Assembly (NCBI GenBank): GCA_001798105.1
Contig: MGRI01000050.1
Coordinates: 1 to 9,549, forward strand
Length of the DNA: 9,549 nucleotides
Direction: 5' to 3'
From: Deltaproteobacteria bacterium RIFCSPHIGHO2_02_FULL_40_11
GTDB lineage: Bacteria; Bdellovibrionota; JACOXK01; 2-02-FULL-40-11
Position 1 is the first letter of the stretch, and each line of letters starts with the position of its first letter. The notes beneath the pieces are model-generated. The model was not told where the DNA came from, did no database searches, and worked only from the letters and a program-made list of their open reading frames with translations. Both the position numbers and the translations under genes were made by a program. Of this stretch, positions 1 to 6,480 are shown in pieces.

Positions 1-537
1 GCAAAAGAAATTTTTTTCGTAAAAGGCGTTGGCGTTCACCGAGCAAAGCTCACATCATTTGAATGGGCATTGCGTGCAGCTGGGATTGCATCCTATAACT
101 TGGTCCGCGTATCTTCAATCTTTCCTCCTTTTTGTAAAATTATCTCCGCAAAAAAAGGCGTTGAAAAATTACATCACGGCCAAGTCGTCTTTGCAGTCCT
201 TGCGGAAAATTACACAAATGAACCCAATCGACTCATTGCCTCTTCGATTGGATGCGCCATTCCGAAAGACAGCTCAAAATTTGGATATCTCTCGGAACAT
301 CATCCTTACGGACAAACTGAAAAAGACGCTGGCGATTATGCAGAAGATTTAGCAGCAGAAATGCTTGCAACAACTTTGGGAATTGAATTTGACGTGGATA
401 AAAATTACGACGAACGTAAAGACCAATGGAAATTGAAAGACGAAATTGTTACCACACGAAACATTACACAATCTGCAATTGGTAATAAAAAAGCACTCTG
501 GACCACAAGTATTGCAGCTGCCATTCTTGTTCCTTAA
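1..537 (+). CDS. pdaD: Pyruvoyl-dependent arginine decarboxylase, 5' end outside the window
   Basis: This enzyme converts arginine to agmatine using a self-generated pyruvoyl group instead of pyridoxal phosphate. The frame is open from base 1 and gives 178 residues before TAA; the family is usually about 160-195 residues, so only a few N-terminal residues are missing. The self-cleavage site is visible as VSSIFPP, with the Ser-Ser pair at bases 112-117; in the family the second serine becomes the pyruvoyl cofactor of the alpha chain. Other family-like segments are NEPNRLIASSIGCAIPKD, YLSEHHPYGQTEKDAGDYAE and the C-terminal ALWTTSIAAAI. The gene lies 3 bases before an agmatinase that uses its product, which strongly supports arginine as substrate over other pyruvoyl-dependent decarboxylase substrates. 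The first in-frame ATG inside the window (base 70) is internal, because homologous sequence continues upstream of it to the window edge. Confidence 0.93.
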   Translation, partial: AKEIFFVKGVGVHRAKLTSFEWALRAAGIASYNLVRVSSIFPPFCKIISAKKGVEKLHHGQVVFAVLAENYTNEPNRLIASSIGCAIPKDSSKFGYLSEHHPYGQTEKDAGDYAEDLAAEMLATTLGIEFDVDKNYDERKDQWKLKDEIVTTRNITQSAIGNKKALWTTSIAAAILVP

Positions 538-540
538 ACA

Positions 541-1410
541 ATGCACACTGCTGATCAAAATTTTTTAGGCCTAGAGCCACGGTTTTCAGATTATAAGACA
601 GCAAAAACCGTCATTCTCCCAGCTCCCTTTGAAGCTTCAACCAGCTATCAGGAAGGCACAAAGCTTGGGCCAAAAGCGATTTTAGAAGCCTCTCAACAAG
701 TTGAGCTCTACGATATTGAGCTTGCCAGAGATTGCCACACACAGGGCATTCACACCCTAGAGACATTTGATTTTTCCAAAACCGATGCCCCAACGGCCTG
801 CAAGATGCTCTATGAAAAAACAAAAAAAGTTTTAGAAGATGGGAAATTCCCCATCATGTTGGGCGGCGAACACACCATCTCTTATGGCATGTTTGAAGCT
901 TTGTTTGAAAAATATCCTAATCTTTCTATTTTCCATATTGATGCCCACACAGACATGCGCGAAGCCTATGAGGGGAATCCCTATAGCCATGCCAGTGTTT
1001 TATATTTGATGCGAAAGTCTTGCAAAAAAACCGTCTCCATTGGGATTCGCAGCATGTGTGAAGAAGAAAGACTGTATGTGAATGAAAACAAAGTCCCCGT
1101 GTATTATGACTTTCAAACACAGAAAACGGGCTTCAATCCCAAAGATCTTTTAAAACACCTGACCCAAGACGTATACGTTACCATCGACGTCGATGGGCTT
1201 TCCCCCACCCTGGTTCCCTCCACCGGAACCCCTGAACCTGGCGGGCTGGGATATTACGAAACACTTGATATTTTGCGAGAAATCTTTAAAAATAAAAATG
1301 TTGTGGGATGTGACTTTGTAGAGCTTATGCCAATCCCAGGGCTGGTCCATGGTGATTTTGCAGTTGCAAAGCTCATCTATAAATGTATAGGCTATAAATA
1401 TTACTTATAA
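541..1410 (+). CDS. speB: Agmatinase (agmatine ureohydrolase), arginase/ureohydrolase family
   Basis: The enzyme hydrolyses agmatine to putrescine and urea at a dinuclear Mn site. The 289-residue length is normal for the family. All six expected metal ligands are present: H111 in GGEHTISYG, D134, H136 and D138 in HIDAHTDMR, and D216 and D218 in IDVDGLSPT. The family segment TGTPEPGGLGYYE follows at about 228-240, with the conserved glutamate at 232, and DFVELMP lies near 258. YSHASVLY at 148-155 resembles the archaeal-type agmatinase branch rather than arginase. The ATG at 541 sits 3 bases after the decarboxylase stop and has no clear Shine-Dalgarno, so coupled translation is likely. The start fits because FSDYKTAKTVILPAPFEASTSYQ matches the usual N-terminal beta strand and substrate loop. 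The upstream decarboxylase makes agmatine, which settles the substrate better than sequence alone, although guanidinobutyrase-type relatives exist in this family. Confidence 0.93.
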   Translation: MHTADQNFLGLEPRFSDYKTAKTVILPAPFEASTSYQEGTKLGPKAILEASQQVELYDIELARDCHTQGIHTLETFDFSKTDAPTACKMLYEKTKKVLEDGKFPIMLGGEHTISYGMFEALFEKYPNLSIFHIDAHTDMREAYEGNPYSHASVLYLMRKSCKKTVSIGIRSMCEEERLYVNENKVPVYYDFQTQKTGFNPKDLLKHLTQDVYVTIDVDGLSPTLVPSTGTPEPGGLGYYETLDILREIFKNKNVVGCDFVELMPIPGLVHGDFAVAKLIYKCIGYKYYL

Positions 1411-1415
1411 AAAAT

Positions 1416-1727
1416 ATGTCTGATCCAATTGAAATTTTATCGGTTGAAGAAGATGTTTTGGTTTTAAGTTTTGACAAACGTCTTTTGGCGCAAATTGGAG
1501 ATATTGAAGATCTTGATTTCCCTGAAGAGGGAGATGAAATCTCTCAAGGGGATGAAATTGTAACGATCTTTGGCTCAGACGACGATCTTGTCATCCACGC
1601 CCCCATTTCTGGTTTAATTTTAGAAGTCAATGAGGCTTTTCCGCAAGAAGTCGCGAAGGGAAAAACGTGGCTTTTTAAAATTGAGGCAAATGAACCAGAA
1701 GATCTCTTCAAATTCGAAGAAGATTAA
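1416..1727 (+). CDS. GcvH-like biotinyl/lipoyl-fold protein lacking the lipoyl lysine
   Basis: This is a 103-residue protein resembling the core of glycine cleavage H protein. Segments that align with the family are LLAQIGDIEDLDFPEEGDEISQGD (24-47; compare ALGDIVFVELPEVGDEVEAGD), IHAPISGLILEVNEAF (60-75; compare YAPVSGEIVEVNEAL) and KTWLFKIE (83-90; compare GWLFKIK). The hairpin that normally reads ESVKAASD is FGSDDDLV here (52-59), so the lipoyl-lysine position is D55. The N-terminal extension of true GcvH is also shorter. The protein is very acidic, with 29 Asp/Glu against 6 Lys/Arg. Without that lysine it cannot carry aminomethyl groups in the usual way, so a glycine-cleavage role is unlikely; a structural, binding or regulatory role is a guess. 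It starts 5 bases after speB with no Shine-Dalgarno and ends 7 bases before the convergent scpB. Confidence 0.82.
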   Translation: MSDPIEILSVEEDVLVLSFDKRLLAQIGDIEDLDFPEEGDEISQGDEIVTIFGSDDDLVIHAPISGLILEVNEAFPQEVAKGKTWLFKIEANEPEDLFKFEED

Positions 1728-1734
1728 AGAGGGT

Positions 1735-2379
1735 TTATTCTAATTCTTCATCATTTGATGGAGACACCCCTTCTTGGCTTGAAAGCTCAGCCTCTGCACT
1801 CTCCGGCAATGAATCACTGGCAAATAAATTTACATCAGACTTAGCTTCAGGATCCCCTTTTAATTCTTTTAATTGCTCCAAAGATGGCATGTCATTTAAG
1901 TCTTTCAGATTAAAAAACTCTAAAAAATCGTCTGTCGTGCCATATAAGAGCGGTCGCCCAGGGACTTCCTTTACGCCTACAATCTTAATCAGCTTTCGAT
2001 CCAAAAGGGTGCGCATCATATGCGAGCTATCCACGCCTCGAATTTCATCGACTTCAATTCGAGTCACAGGCTGCTTGTAAGCCACCATCGCCAAGGTTTC
2101 AAGTTGCGCGCGGCTCATTCGAATGGGCTTTTGTTCCATCATTTTTTGAACCCAGGCTTTATTTTCAACTTTGGTTCTAAAATGAAATCCGCCTGCGACC
2201 TGCTCCAACTGAATCCCATGTTCGTTCGTCTTATATTTTTGACCCAGCGCATCCAATGCTTCTTGAATTTCTGAAGTGGAAGATTGATCCATCCATTCTG
2301 CCAGTTTTTTTAAACTCACTGGACGATCTGAGGCAAAAATTAAAGATTCCAAGATCGACTGTAATTGTTCTTTTTGCAT
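1735..2379 (-). CDS. scpB: Segregation and condensation protein B
   Basis: ScpB is the kleisin-associated winged-helix subunit of the bacterial Smc-ScpAB condensin, which compacts and separates sister chromosomes. The 214-residue protein has the two tandem winged-helix domains expected: an N-terminal one (about 1-75; LQSILESLIFASDRPVSLKKL and the wing GGFHFRTK) and a second one (about 85-150; SRAQLETLAMVAYKQPVTRIEVDEIRG, then VPGRPLLYGTTDDFLEFF), the most conserved ScpB segment. Residues from about 172 onward form a low-complexity, Glu/Ser-rich tail that is probably disordered and is variable in the family. It follows scpA through a TAGGAG junction and is the last gene of the leftward unit. 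In many genomes rluB comes next; here a convergent gene on the other strand lies there instead. Confidence 0.95.
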   Translation of the reverse strand: MQKEQLQSILESLIFASDRPVSLKKLAEWMDQSSTSEIQEALDALGQKYKTNEHGIQLEQVAGGFHFRTKVENKAWVQKMMEQKPIRMSRAQLETLAMVAYKQPVTRIEVDEIRGVDSSHMMRTLLDRKLIKIVGVKEVPGRPLLYGTTDDFLEFFNLKDLNDMPSLEQLKELKGDPEAKSDVNLFASDSLPESAEAELSSQEGVSPSNDEELE

Positions 2380-2385
2380 GAGGCT

Positions 2386-2390
2386 CTCCT
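2386..2390 (-). promoter_or_regulatory. Shine-Dalgarno of scpB overlapping the scpA stop codon
   Basis: On the minus strand the scpA stop TAG (2391-2389) runs into AGGAG (2390-2386), giving TAGGAG. Six bases then separate it from the scpB ATG at 2379. Ribosomes ending scpA sit on the scpB ribosome binding site, which suggests coupled synthesis of the two partner subunits. Confidence 0.75.
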
Positions 2391-3150
2391 ACCCTGTCAA
2401 TTCCATTTGATCCAATCGAAATTGGTCAAAAGATTTTATGGTTTTAACGTATAATTCGGATCCAAAGTTTGCTTGAAACAATTGAAAATACCCCATTTTG
2501 GTTAATTCTAAAATTGCTAAAAAAGTAACGACAATTTCTCCCTTTGAGGCCTCTTTTGAAAACAAAGTGTGAAACAAAACGCGCTCATTGAACTTCGATT
2601 TTAAAATTTCAACCATTTCTAAAATTTTATCTTCAATATTATAAACATCGTATTCGACTTCGTGATAGGTTTTTTGCGAACGTTTTAAGATATCATGAAA
2701 GACCAAGGCCAGCTCAAAAACACCCACTTCTTTTAATCCTGTTTGGGGATCAAAATCTACTTCCACGTGTTCTTGAGAAATTTGTACGCGATGAATGTCT
2801 TCCCCCAAATAAGGTTTTTTCTCCAGTTCTTCAGCGGCCCATTTGTATTTTTGGTATTCTAAGAGGCGCCGAATCAAAGCCTCTCTGGGATCTTCCTCCA
2901 CCTCGCCTTCTTCAAGTTCTGGCTTGGGCAGCATGAGTTTCGATTTAATGTAAATGAGGGTGGCCGCCATCACAATAAATTCGCTGGCCAAATCGACATC
3001 TAAAACACGCATGGCATTGATAAAATCCAAATACTGCTGGGTGATTTTAGAAATCTCAATCTCGCAAATATCCATTTCATTTTTGCGAATCAGATAAAGG
3101 AGTAAGTCCAGCGGGCCTTCAAACGTGTCTAATTGAATAAAATAGCTCAT
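2389..3150 (-). CDS. scpA: Segregation and condensation protein A (bacterial kleisin)
   Basis: ScpA is the kleisin that bridges the Smc ATPase heads and binds ScpB. The 253-residue length is typical. The N-terminal signature FEGPLDLLLYLIRKNEMDICEI (10-31) and the following helix (ITQQYLDFINAMRVLDVDLASEFIVMAATLIYIKSKLMLP) form the Smc neck-binding domain. The middle (about 78-190) carries acidic linkers, including ELEEGEVEEDPREALIRRLLEYQKYK. The C-terminus (about 200-245; FLAILELTKMGYFQLFQ) is the winged helix that binds the Smc cap. The start ATG overlaps the trpS stop by four bases (ATGA, 3147-3150), so translation is probably coupled to trpS. The gene pairs with scpB immediately downstream. 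Confidence 0.96.
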   Translation of the reverse strand: MSYFIQLDTFEGPLDLLLYLIRKNEMDICEIEISKITQQYLDFINAMRVLDVDLASEFIVMAATLIYIKSKLMLPKPELEEGEVEEDPREALIRRLLEYQKYKWAAEELEKKPYLGEDIHRVQISQEHVEVDFDPQTGLKEVGVFELALVFHDILKRSQKTYHEVEYDVYNIEDKILEMVEILKSKFNERVLFHTLFSKEASKGEIVVTFLAILELTKMGYFQLFQANFGSELYVKTIKSFDQFRLDQMELTG

Positions 3151-4130
3151 AAAATTTTTAACGCCTTTTTGACTTCCGTCATTGTTTTTTGGGCAACGGC
3201 ACTTGCCTTCTTTTGCCCTTCATCCAAAACCTTTTGAACGGTTTTTGGGTTTAAAGCTTTTCTTTTTTCTGTATACGACTGATGCCAGGGGGTAAGACGT
3301 TGAAGTAATGTTTTTTTACAATCAACACAGCCTATTTTAGCAGTTCTACACCCAAGATCAACCTCTTTGAGGGTTTTTTCTTCGGTAAAAAGCTCATGCA
3401 AGCTATAAAGCGGGCATTTTTTAGGATCGCCGGGGTCTTGACGACGCTTCCGGGCGGGATCTGTCATATAGGTCATGACCTTTTTGGTAACCACTTCTTC
3501 TGGGTCAGAAAGCAAAACAGCGTTCTGATAGCTATTACTCATTTTTCGGCCATCAGAGCCTAAGACCCGAGGAGATGCACTTAAAATGGGTTGCGGCTCC
3601 ACCAAAGTTTCTCCATATAGATGATTAAACCTACGAATAATTTCCCGACTCAGTTCTAAATGCGGCACCTGATCTTCCCCCACAGGGACAAGCTCCCCCT
3701 GATACAAGGCGATATCTGCCGCCTGCAAAACGGGGTATCCCAAAAACCCCAAATTGGATAAATCTTTATGCTTCAAAGCTTCTTTTTGGTCTTTATAGGT
3801 TGGGTTTCGTTCCAACCAGCCCAGCGGCGTAATCATGCTGAGCGCCAAATACAATTCTGCATGCTCAGGAACGCTGGATTGAATAAACAAAGCTGCTTTT
3901 TTGGGATCCACCCCCAAAGCCAGCCAATCGCTGACATTATCTAGAAGATATGTTTTAATTTGAGAGGGATCTTTAAAATCCGTGGTTAAGGCATGCCAAT
4001 CGGCCACGAAAAAATAACATTCATATTTTTCTTGCAGTTCAATCCAACTTTTAAGCGCCCCAAAATAATGGCCGACATGCAGGGGGCCTGTGGATCGAAT
4101 GCCGCTCACCACAATTTTCTTTTTCGTCAT
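3147..4130 (-). CDS. trpS: Tryptophanyl-tRNA synthetase with a probable iron-sulfur cluster motif
   Basis: This class I synthetase attaches tryptophan to tRNA-Trp in the cytoplasm. The HIGH motif is PLHVGH at 16-21 after SGIRSTG, and LQAADI (135-140) and GEDQVPHLELSR (151-162) are the usual tryptophan-site and dimer segments. The KMSKS loop reads KMSNS (196-200), an Asn for the second Lys. The 327-residue length fits bacterial TrpRS. Four cysteines lie at 239, 261, 268 and 271 in the arrangement C-x21-C-x6-C-x2-C, within KKCPLYSLHELF and CRTAKIGCVDCKK. Thermotoga maritima TrpRS holds a [4Fe-4S] cluster with nearly the same pattern (C-x22-C-x6-C-x2-C), so this enzyme probably does too. The gene lies between the M50 protease and scpA; its Shine-Dalgarno overlaps the protease stop codon. 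Confidence 0.96.
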   Translation of the reverse strand: MTKKKIVVSGIRSTGPLHVGHYFGALKSWIELQEKYECYFFVADWHALTTDFKDPSQIKTYLLDNVSDWLALGVDPKKAALFIQSSVPEHAELYLALSMITPLGWLERNPTYKDQKEALKHKDLSNLGFLGYPVLQAADIALYQGELVPVGEDQVPHLELSREIIRRFNHLYGETLVEPQPILSASPRVLGSDGRKMSNSYQNAVLLSDPEEVVTKKVMTYMTDPARKRRQDPGDPKKCPLYSLHELFTEEKTLKEVDLGCRTAKIGCVDCKKTLLQRLTPWHQSYTEKRKALNPKTVQKVLDEGQKKASAVAQKTMTEVKKALKIL

Positions 4131-4136
4131 CGTAAG

Positions 4137-4141
4137 CTCCT
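4137..4141 (-). promoter_or_regulatory. Shine-Dalgarno of trpS overlapping the protease stop codon
   Basis: On the minus strand the protease stop TAG (4142-4140) merges with AGGAG (4141-4137), six bases before the trpS ATG at 4130. The arrangement is identical to the scpA-scpB junction, which fixes the trpS start and suggests coupled translation. Confidence 0.75.
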
Positions 4142-4793
4142 AAAATCGAAACAATTGTAAAAGCAAATTCGCCAATGCAAAAATCGGAATTGAAATCAGG
4201 CGAATGAGCCCTGTCATAAAAAGCGCTAGTAAAATCATCATACCATACATGGGATTTAATTCTTCAAAAACATGTCGAATGTTGTAGGGCAAAAATCGGC
4301 CAATAATTTTGGAACCATCTAAGGGCGAAATCGGAAGTAAATTAAACGTAAAAAGTGCTAAGTTTAAAATCAGCGCCAGCTTACTTAAATCTAAAATAAT
4401 GTGGATGGTCTGTGGGCTGAAAACCCCTTGCCCATATTTTACAGTCATCCCATAAATCCAGGCTGCAAAAAAGGCCAAGACAAAATTAGAAGCAGGGCCT
4501 GCCAAGGCCACCCAAAACATGTCTTCTGTTCTATTTTTAAAATTCATGGGGTTTACAGGCACGGGTTTGGCCCAGGCAAAAGGAATAAAGCCCGTAAACA
4601 CAGCTAAAATTGGGAAAATGACAGTGCCCACGGGATCCATATGGCTTAAGGGATTGAGTGTGAGGCGCCCCATGTATTTGGCCGTGGGGTCTCCTTTTTT
4701 AAGCGCCACCAGGCCATGACACACTTCATGCACAATCAAGGAAATCAAAAAGATGGGATAGTAAATCAAAAACTGGAAAATCTTTTCTTCCAT
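4140..4793 (-). CDS. M50 (site-2 protease family) intramembrane zinc metalloprotease
   Basis: This is a 217-residue polytopic membrane protein of the compact S2P class (YwhC-like), without PDZ or CBS domains. The zinc motif HEVCH (22-26, a form of HExxH) lies in the first hydrophobic segment, with E23 as the expected catalytic base. The third ligand is expected in the later helix at ISPLDGSKI (155-163), where D159 fits the family's (N/L)xxP-DG motif. Further family segments are KKGDPTAKYMGRLTLNPLSHMDPVGT (32-57) and ALAGPASNF (97-104). Four to six hydrophobic segments are visible. Substrates are not predictable; in many bacteria this small type has no assigned target. Its ATG shares one base with the xerD stop (TAATG, 4791-4795). 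Placement before trpS, scpA and scpB resembles an order I recall from deltaproteobacterial genomes. Confidence 0.9.
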   Translation of the reverse strand: MEEKIFQFLIYYPIFLISLIVHEVCHGLVALKKGDPTAKYMGRLTLNPLSHMDPVGTVIFPILAVFTGFIPFAWAKPVPVNPMNFKNRTEDMFWVALAGPASNFVLAFFAAWIYGMTVKYGQGVFSPQTIHIILDLSKLALILNLALFTFNLLPISPLDGSKIIGRFLPYNIRHVFEELNPMYGMMILLALFMTGLIRLISIPIFALANLLLQLFRF

Positions 4794-5707
4794 TACGATC
4801 TCGGATGATATTTCTTATACACCTCATGCAGGCGCTCTTTGGTGACATGGGTATAAATTTGAGTGGTAGAAATATCCGCATGCCCCAACATCATTTGTAC
4901 GGCACGAATATCAGCTCCGCGTTCAAGCATATGGGTGGCAAAGGAATGCCTTAAAATATGGGGAAAAATATTTTTTTTGAGCCCTGCTAAAAGCGCGTAT
5001 TTTTTTAAAAGCATCCACACGCTTTGGCGACTCATTTTGCGTTTCAGTTTTGAAAGAAAAAGCGAAGGATTGGATTGGGTTGGGTCTAGCTCTGGGCGAA
5101 CTTTATCGATGTATTTTTCCAAATACCGCCTGGCAGAGCCCCCAAAAGGAACCACGCGTTCTTTCGCCCCCTTCCCTTTGGCTTTTAAATAGCCTGTATC
5201 AAAATGAAGATTGGCTGTTTTTAAAGTGACCAGTTCTGTAATCCGAAGGCCAGAGGCATACAGTAATTCTAAAATGGCGCGGTCTCGGATGCCTTGTGTG
5301 GTTGCGAGATCGGGCTGGGTTAAAAGCTGGTCGATTTCAGAAAGCGTCAAAAATTCTGGCAATTTTCGCCAAATTTTAGGCGATTCCACATCTTGTGTAG
5401 GATTTTGTTTCACATGCCCAGAAGACAATAAATACTTATAAAACACACGCAGCGTGACCAGATGCCGGGCAATGGTTTTAGAAGAAAGCTTTTGCTTGTG
5501 TAAATGGACCAAAAACGCCAGGACAGCTTCTTTTTCAAGGCTTAAAAACCTTTTTTTGGGATATTTCTTTTGGGTGAAAGCGCTAAATTTACTGAGATCT
5601 CTTTGATAGGATTCAATTGTATTTAAAGAAAGTCCTTTTTCGACTTTGACGGTATCTAAAAAAGCTTCTACCAACCAATCGGTTTCAACGGCCATGGAAC
5701 CCAGCAT
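4793..5707 (-). CDS. xerD: Tyrosine recombinase XerD
   Basis: XerD, with XerC, resolves chromosome dimers at dif near the terminus. The protein is 304 residues (E. coli XerD is 298). The N-terminal core-binding domain (about 9-95) includes VEKGLSLNTIESYQRDL; the catalytic domain follows. All catalytic residues are seen: R155 (GLRITEL), K179 (KGKGAKER), H250 and R253 (HILRHSFATHML), H276 (LGHADISTTQ) and the nucleophile Y285 (IYTHV). The ending ERLHEVYKKYHPR is XerD-like rather than XerC-like, and chromosomal housekeeping neighbours argue against a phage integrase. The start is uncertain: ATG 5707 or ATG 5695 (residue 5, MAVETDWL), the latter fitting the usual XerD N-terminus better. Neither has a strong Shine-Dalgarno. 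The gene lies just downstream of a terminator, so it should head its own transcript; a weak TTTAAT-17-TATTTT pair (5717-5745) is the only promoter candidate I see. Confidence 0.94.
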   Translation of the reverse strand: MLGSMAVETDWLVEAFLDTVKVEKGLSLNTIESYQRDLSKFSAFTQKKYPKKRFLSLEKEAVLAFLVHLHKQKLSSKTIARHLVTLRVFYKYLLSSGHVKQNPTQDVESPKIWRKLPEFLTLSEIDQLLTQPDLATTQGIRDRAILELLYASGLRITELVTLKTANLHFDTGYLKAKGKGAKERVVPFGGSARRYLEKYIDKVRPELDPTQSNPSLFLSKLKRKMSRQSVWMLLKKYALLAGLKKNIFPHILRHSFATHMLERGADIRAVQMMLGHADISTTQIYTHVTKERLHEVYKKYHPRS

Positions 5708-5742
5708 AGCATAAAAAAAATAGGACTTGCTAGCAGGATATT

Positions 5743-5784
5743 AAAAAAAACGGCGGGTTTCAGTCAATCGACTCAAACCCGCCG
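5743..5784 (-). terminator. Strong intrinsic terminator after the lipoprotein pair
   Basis: A 10-bp perfect stem, CGGCGGGTTT (5751-5760) paired with AAACCCGCCG (5775-5784), extends inward past one mismatch by four more pairs to a GATT-type tetraloop. Read leftward, it is followed at once by eight U residues (5750-5743). It lies 23 bases after the stop of the second lipoprotein gene. There is no T tract on the other side, so it works only for leftward transcripts and separates the lipoprotein unit from xerD. Confidence 0.93.
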
Positions 5785-5807
5785 TGGATGTTGTGTGTAT
5801 GTTAGAA

Positions 5808-6467
5808 TTAAAATCTAAGGATGTGCTTTCCAAAAGACCCTGTAATCAGAACCTTGCCATGTCCAACAATGCGGCCGGCTTGCATACCAAACCCTAACCG
5901 TGGGCCTGTGGTCGTTCCACCCTCTCCAAAAGTAATGTCGAATAATGAAGTCCCACCTGTGGTTTCATACTTTCGAAGGGGTCCATAAGTGTGATCATTT
6001 ATGATCGATAAACTATCTGAAAGCACCCAAACAGAACCTTCAACGACATAACGCTCTGCATGGTTTTGATCGTTAATGAGCGTGATTCGAATATGTGTCG
6101 TTCCAGCTTGAGGGGGATTCATCTCAGTAAAAGATCTAGGATCCACATTTTGACCATCTGTATTTAAAATCTCAATACGTGAATGCCAAAGTCTTTGCTC
6201 TGGATAAATAAAATTGGGATTGTATGTCGTTGGCTGTTGAAGATTTTCCACTGCAACGCCATCAAACATCCCGGCTTGTCTTTTCCCTAAAAGCTGTTCA
6301 ATGCCAGAAGCACCGACACCACTCGTATTTTGTGTATACGTCTGTCCAGGCTGTATTCCCTGTGGACCCGCTTCTTCTTCCTGGTTTAAGCTATCACCGC
6401 AACCTACAAACAATGCCAGTACCATGACAACCATGACACCATTCAATAATTTTTGTAACATTTTCAT
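5808..6467 (-). CDS. Hypothetical lipoprotein, second of the pair
   Basis: I do not recognise this 219-residue protein. It starts with a type II signal peptide: basic start MKMLQKLLNG, hydrophobic core, then lipobox FVG-C with C23 as the lipidated residue. Gly at +2 does not signal inner-membrane retention, so an outer-membrane or surface location is likely if the cell is Gram-negative. A disordered Glu/Gln/Gly/Thr-rich linker (about 26-60) follows. The rest (about 75-219) looks beta-rich, with alternating hydrophobics as in THIRITLI, YVVEGSVWVL and GKVLITGSFGKHILRF. No catalytic motif is visible. The start chosen is ATG 6467, five bases after AGGAGG; a GTG three bases upstream would be only two bases from it. 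It lies 13 bases after the other lipoprotein gene, so the two are probably cotranscribed, and a terminator follows. Confidence 0.82.
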   Translation of the reverse strand: MKMLQKLLNGVMVVMVLALFVGCGDSLNQEEEAGPQGIQPGQTYTQNTSGVGASGIEQLLGKRQAGMFDGVAVENLQQPTTYNPNFIYPEQRLWHSRIEILNTDGQNVDPRSFTEMNPPQAGTTHIRITLINDQNHAERYVVEGSVWVLSDSLSIINDHTYGPLRKYETTGGTSLFDITFGEGGTTTGPRLGFGMQAGRIVGHGKVLITGSFGKHILRF

Positions 6468-6472
6468 CACTT

Positions 6473-6478
6473 CCTCCT
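6473..6478 (-). promoter_or_regulatory. Shine-Dalgarno of the second lipoprotein gene
   Basis: A perfect AGGAGG lies in the 13-base gap between the two lipoprotein genes. Five bases separate it from ATG 6467, which makes that ATG the preferred start over the adjoining GTG at 6470. Confidence 0.8.
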
Positions 6479-6480
6479 AC

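Noticed and set aside
70..72. ATG 70 as the start of the arginine decarboxylase
   Set aside because: Family-like sequence (EIFFVKGVGVH) is encoded in the same frame from base 1, so this Met is internal.
1416..1727. A functional glycine cleavage H protein (gcvH)
   Set aside because: The lipoyl-lysine position is Asp, the N-terminus is short, and no gcvT or gcvP is adjacent.
4793..5707. xerD as a phage or integrative-element integrase marking a mobile region
   Set aside because: It is a full-length XerD-type recombinase inside a housekeeping operon, with no tRNA, direct repeats or phage genes nearby.
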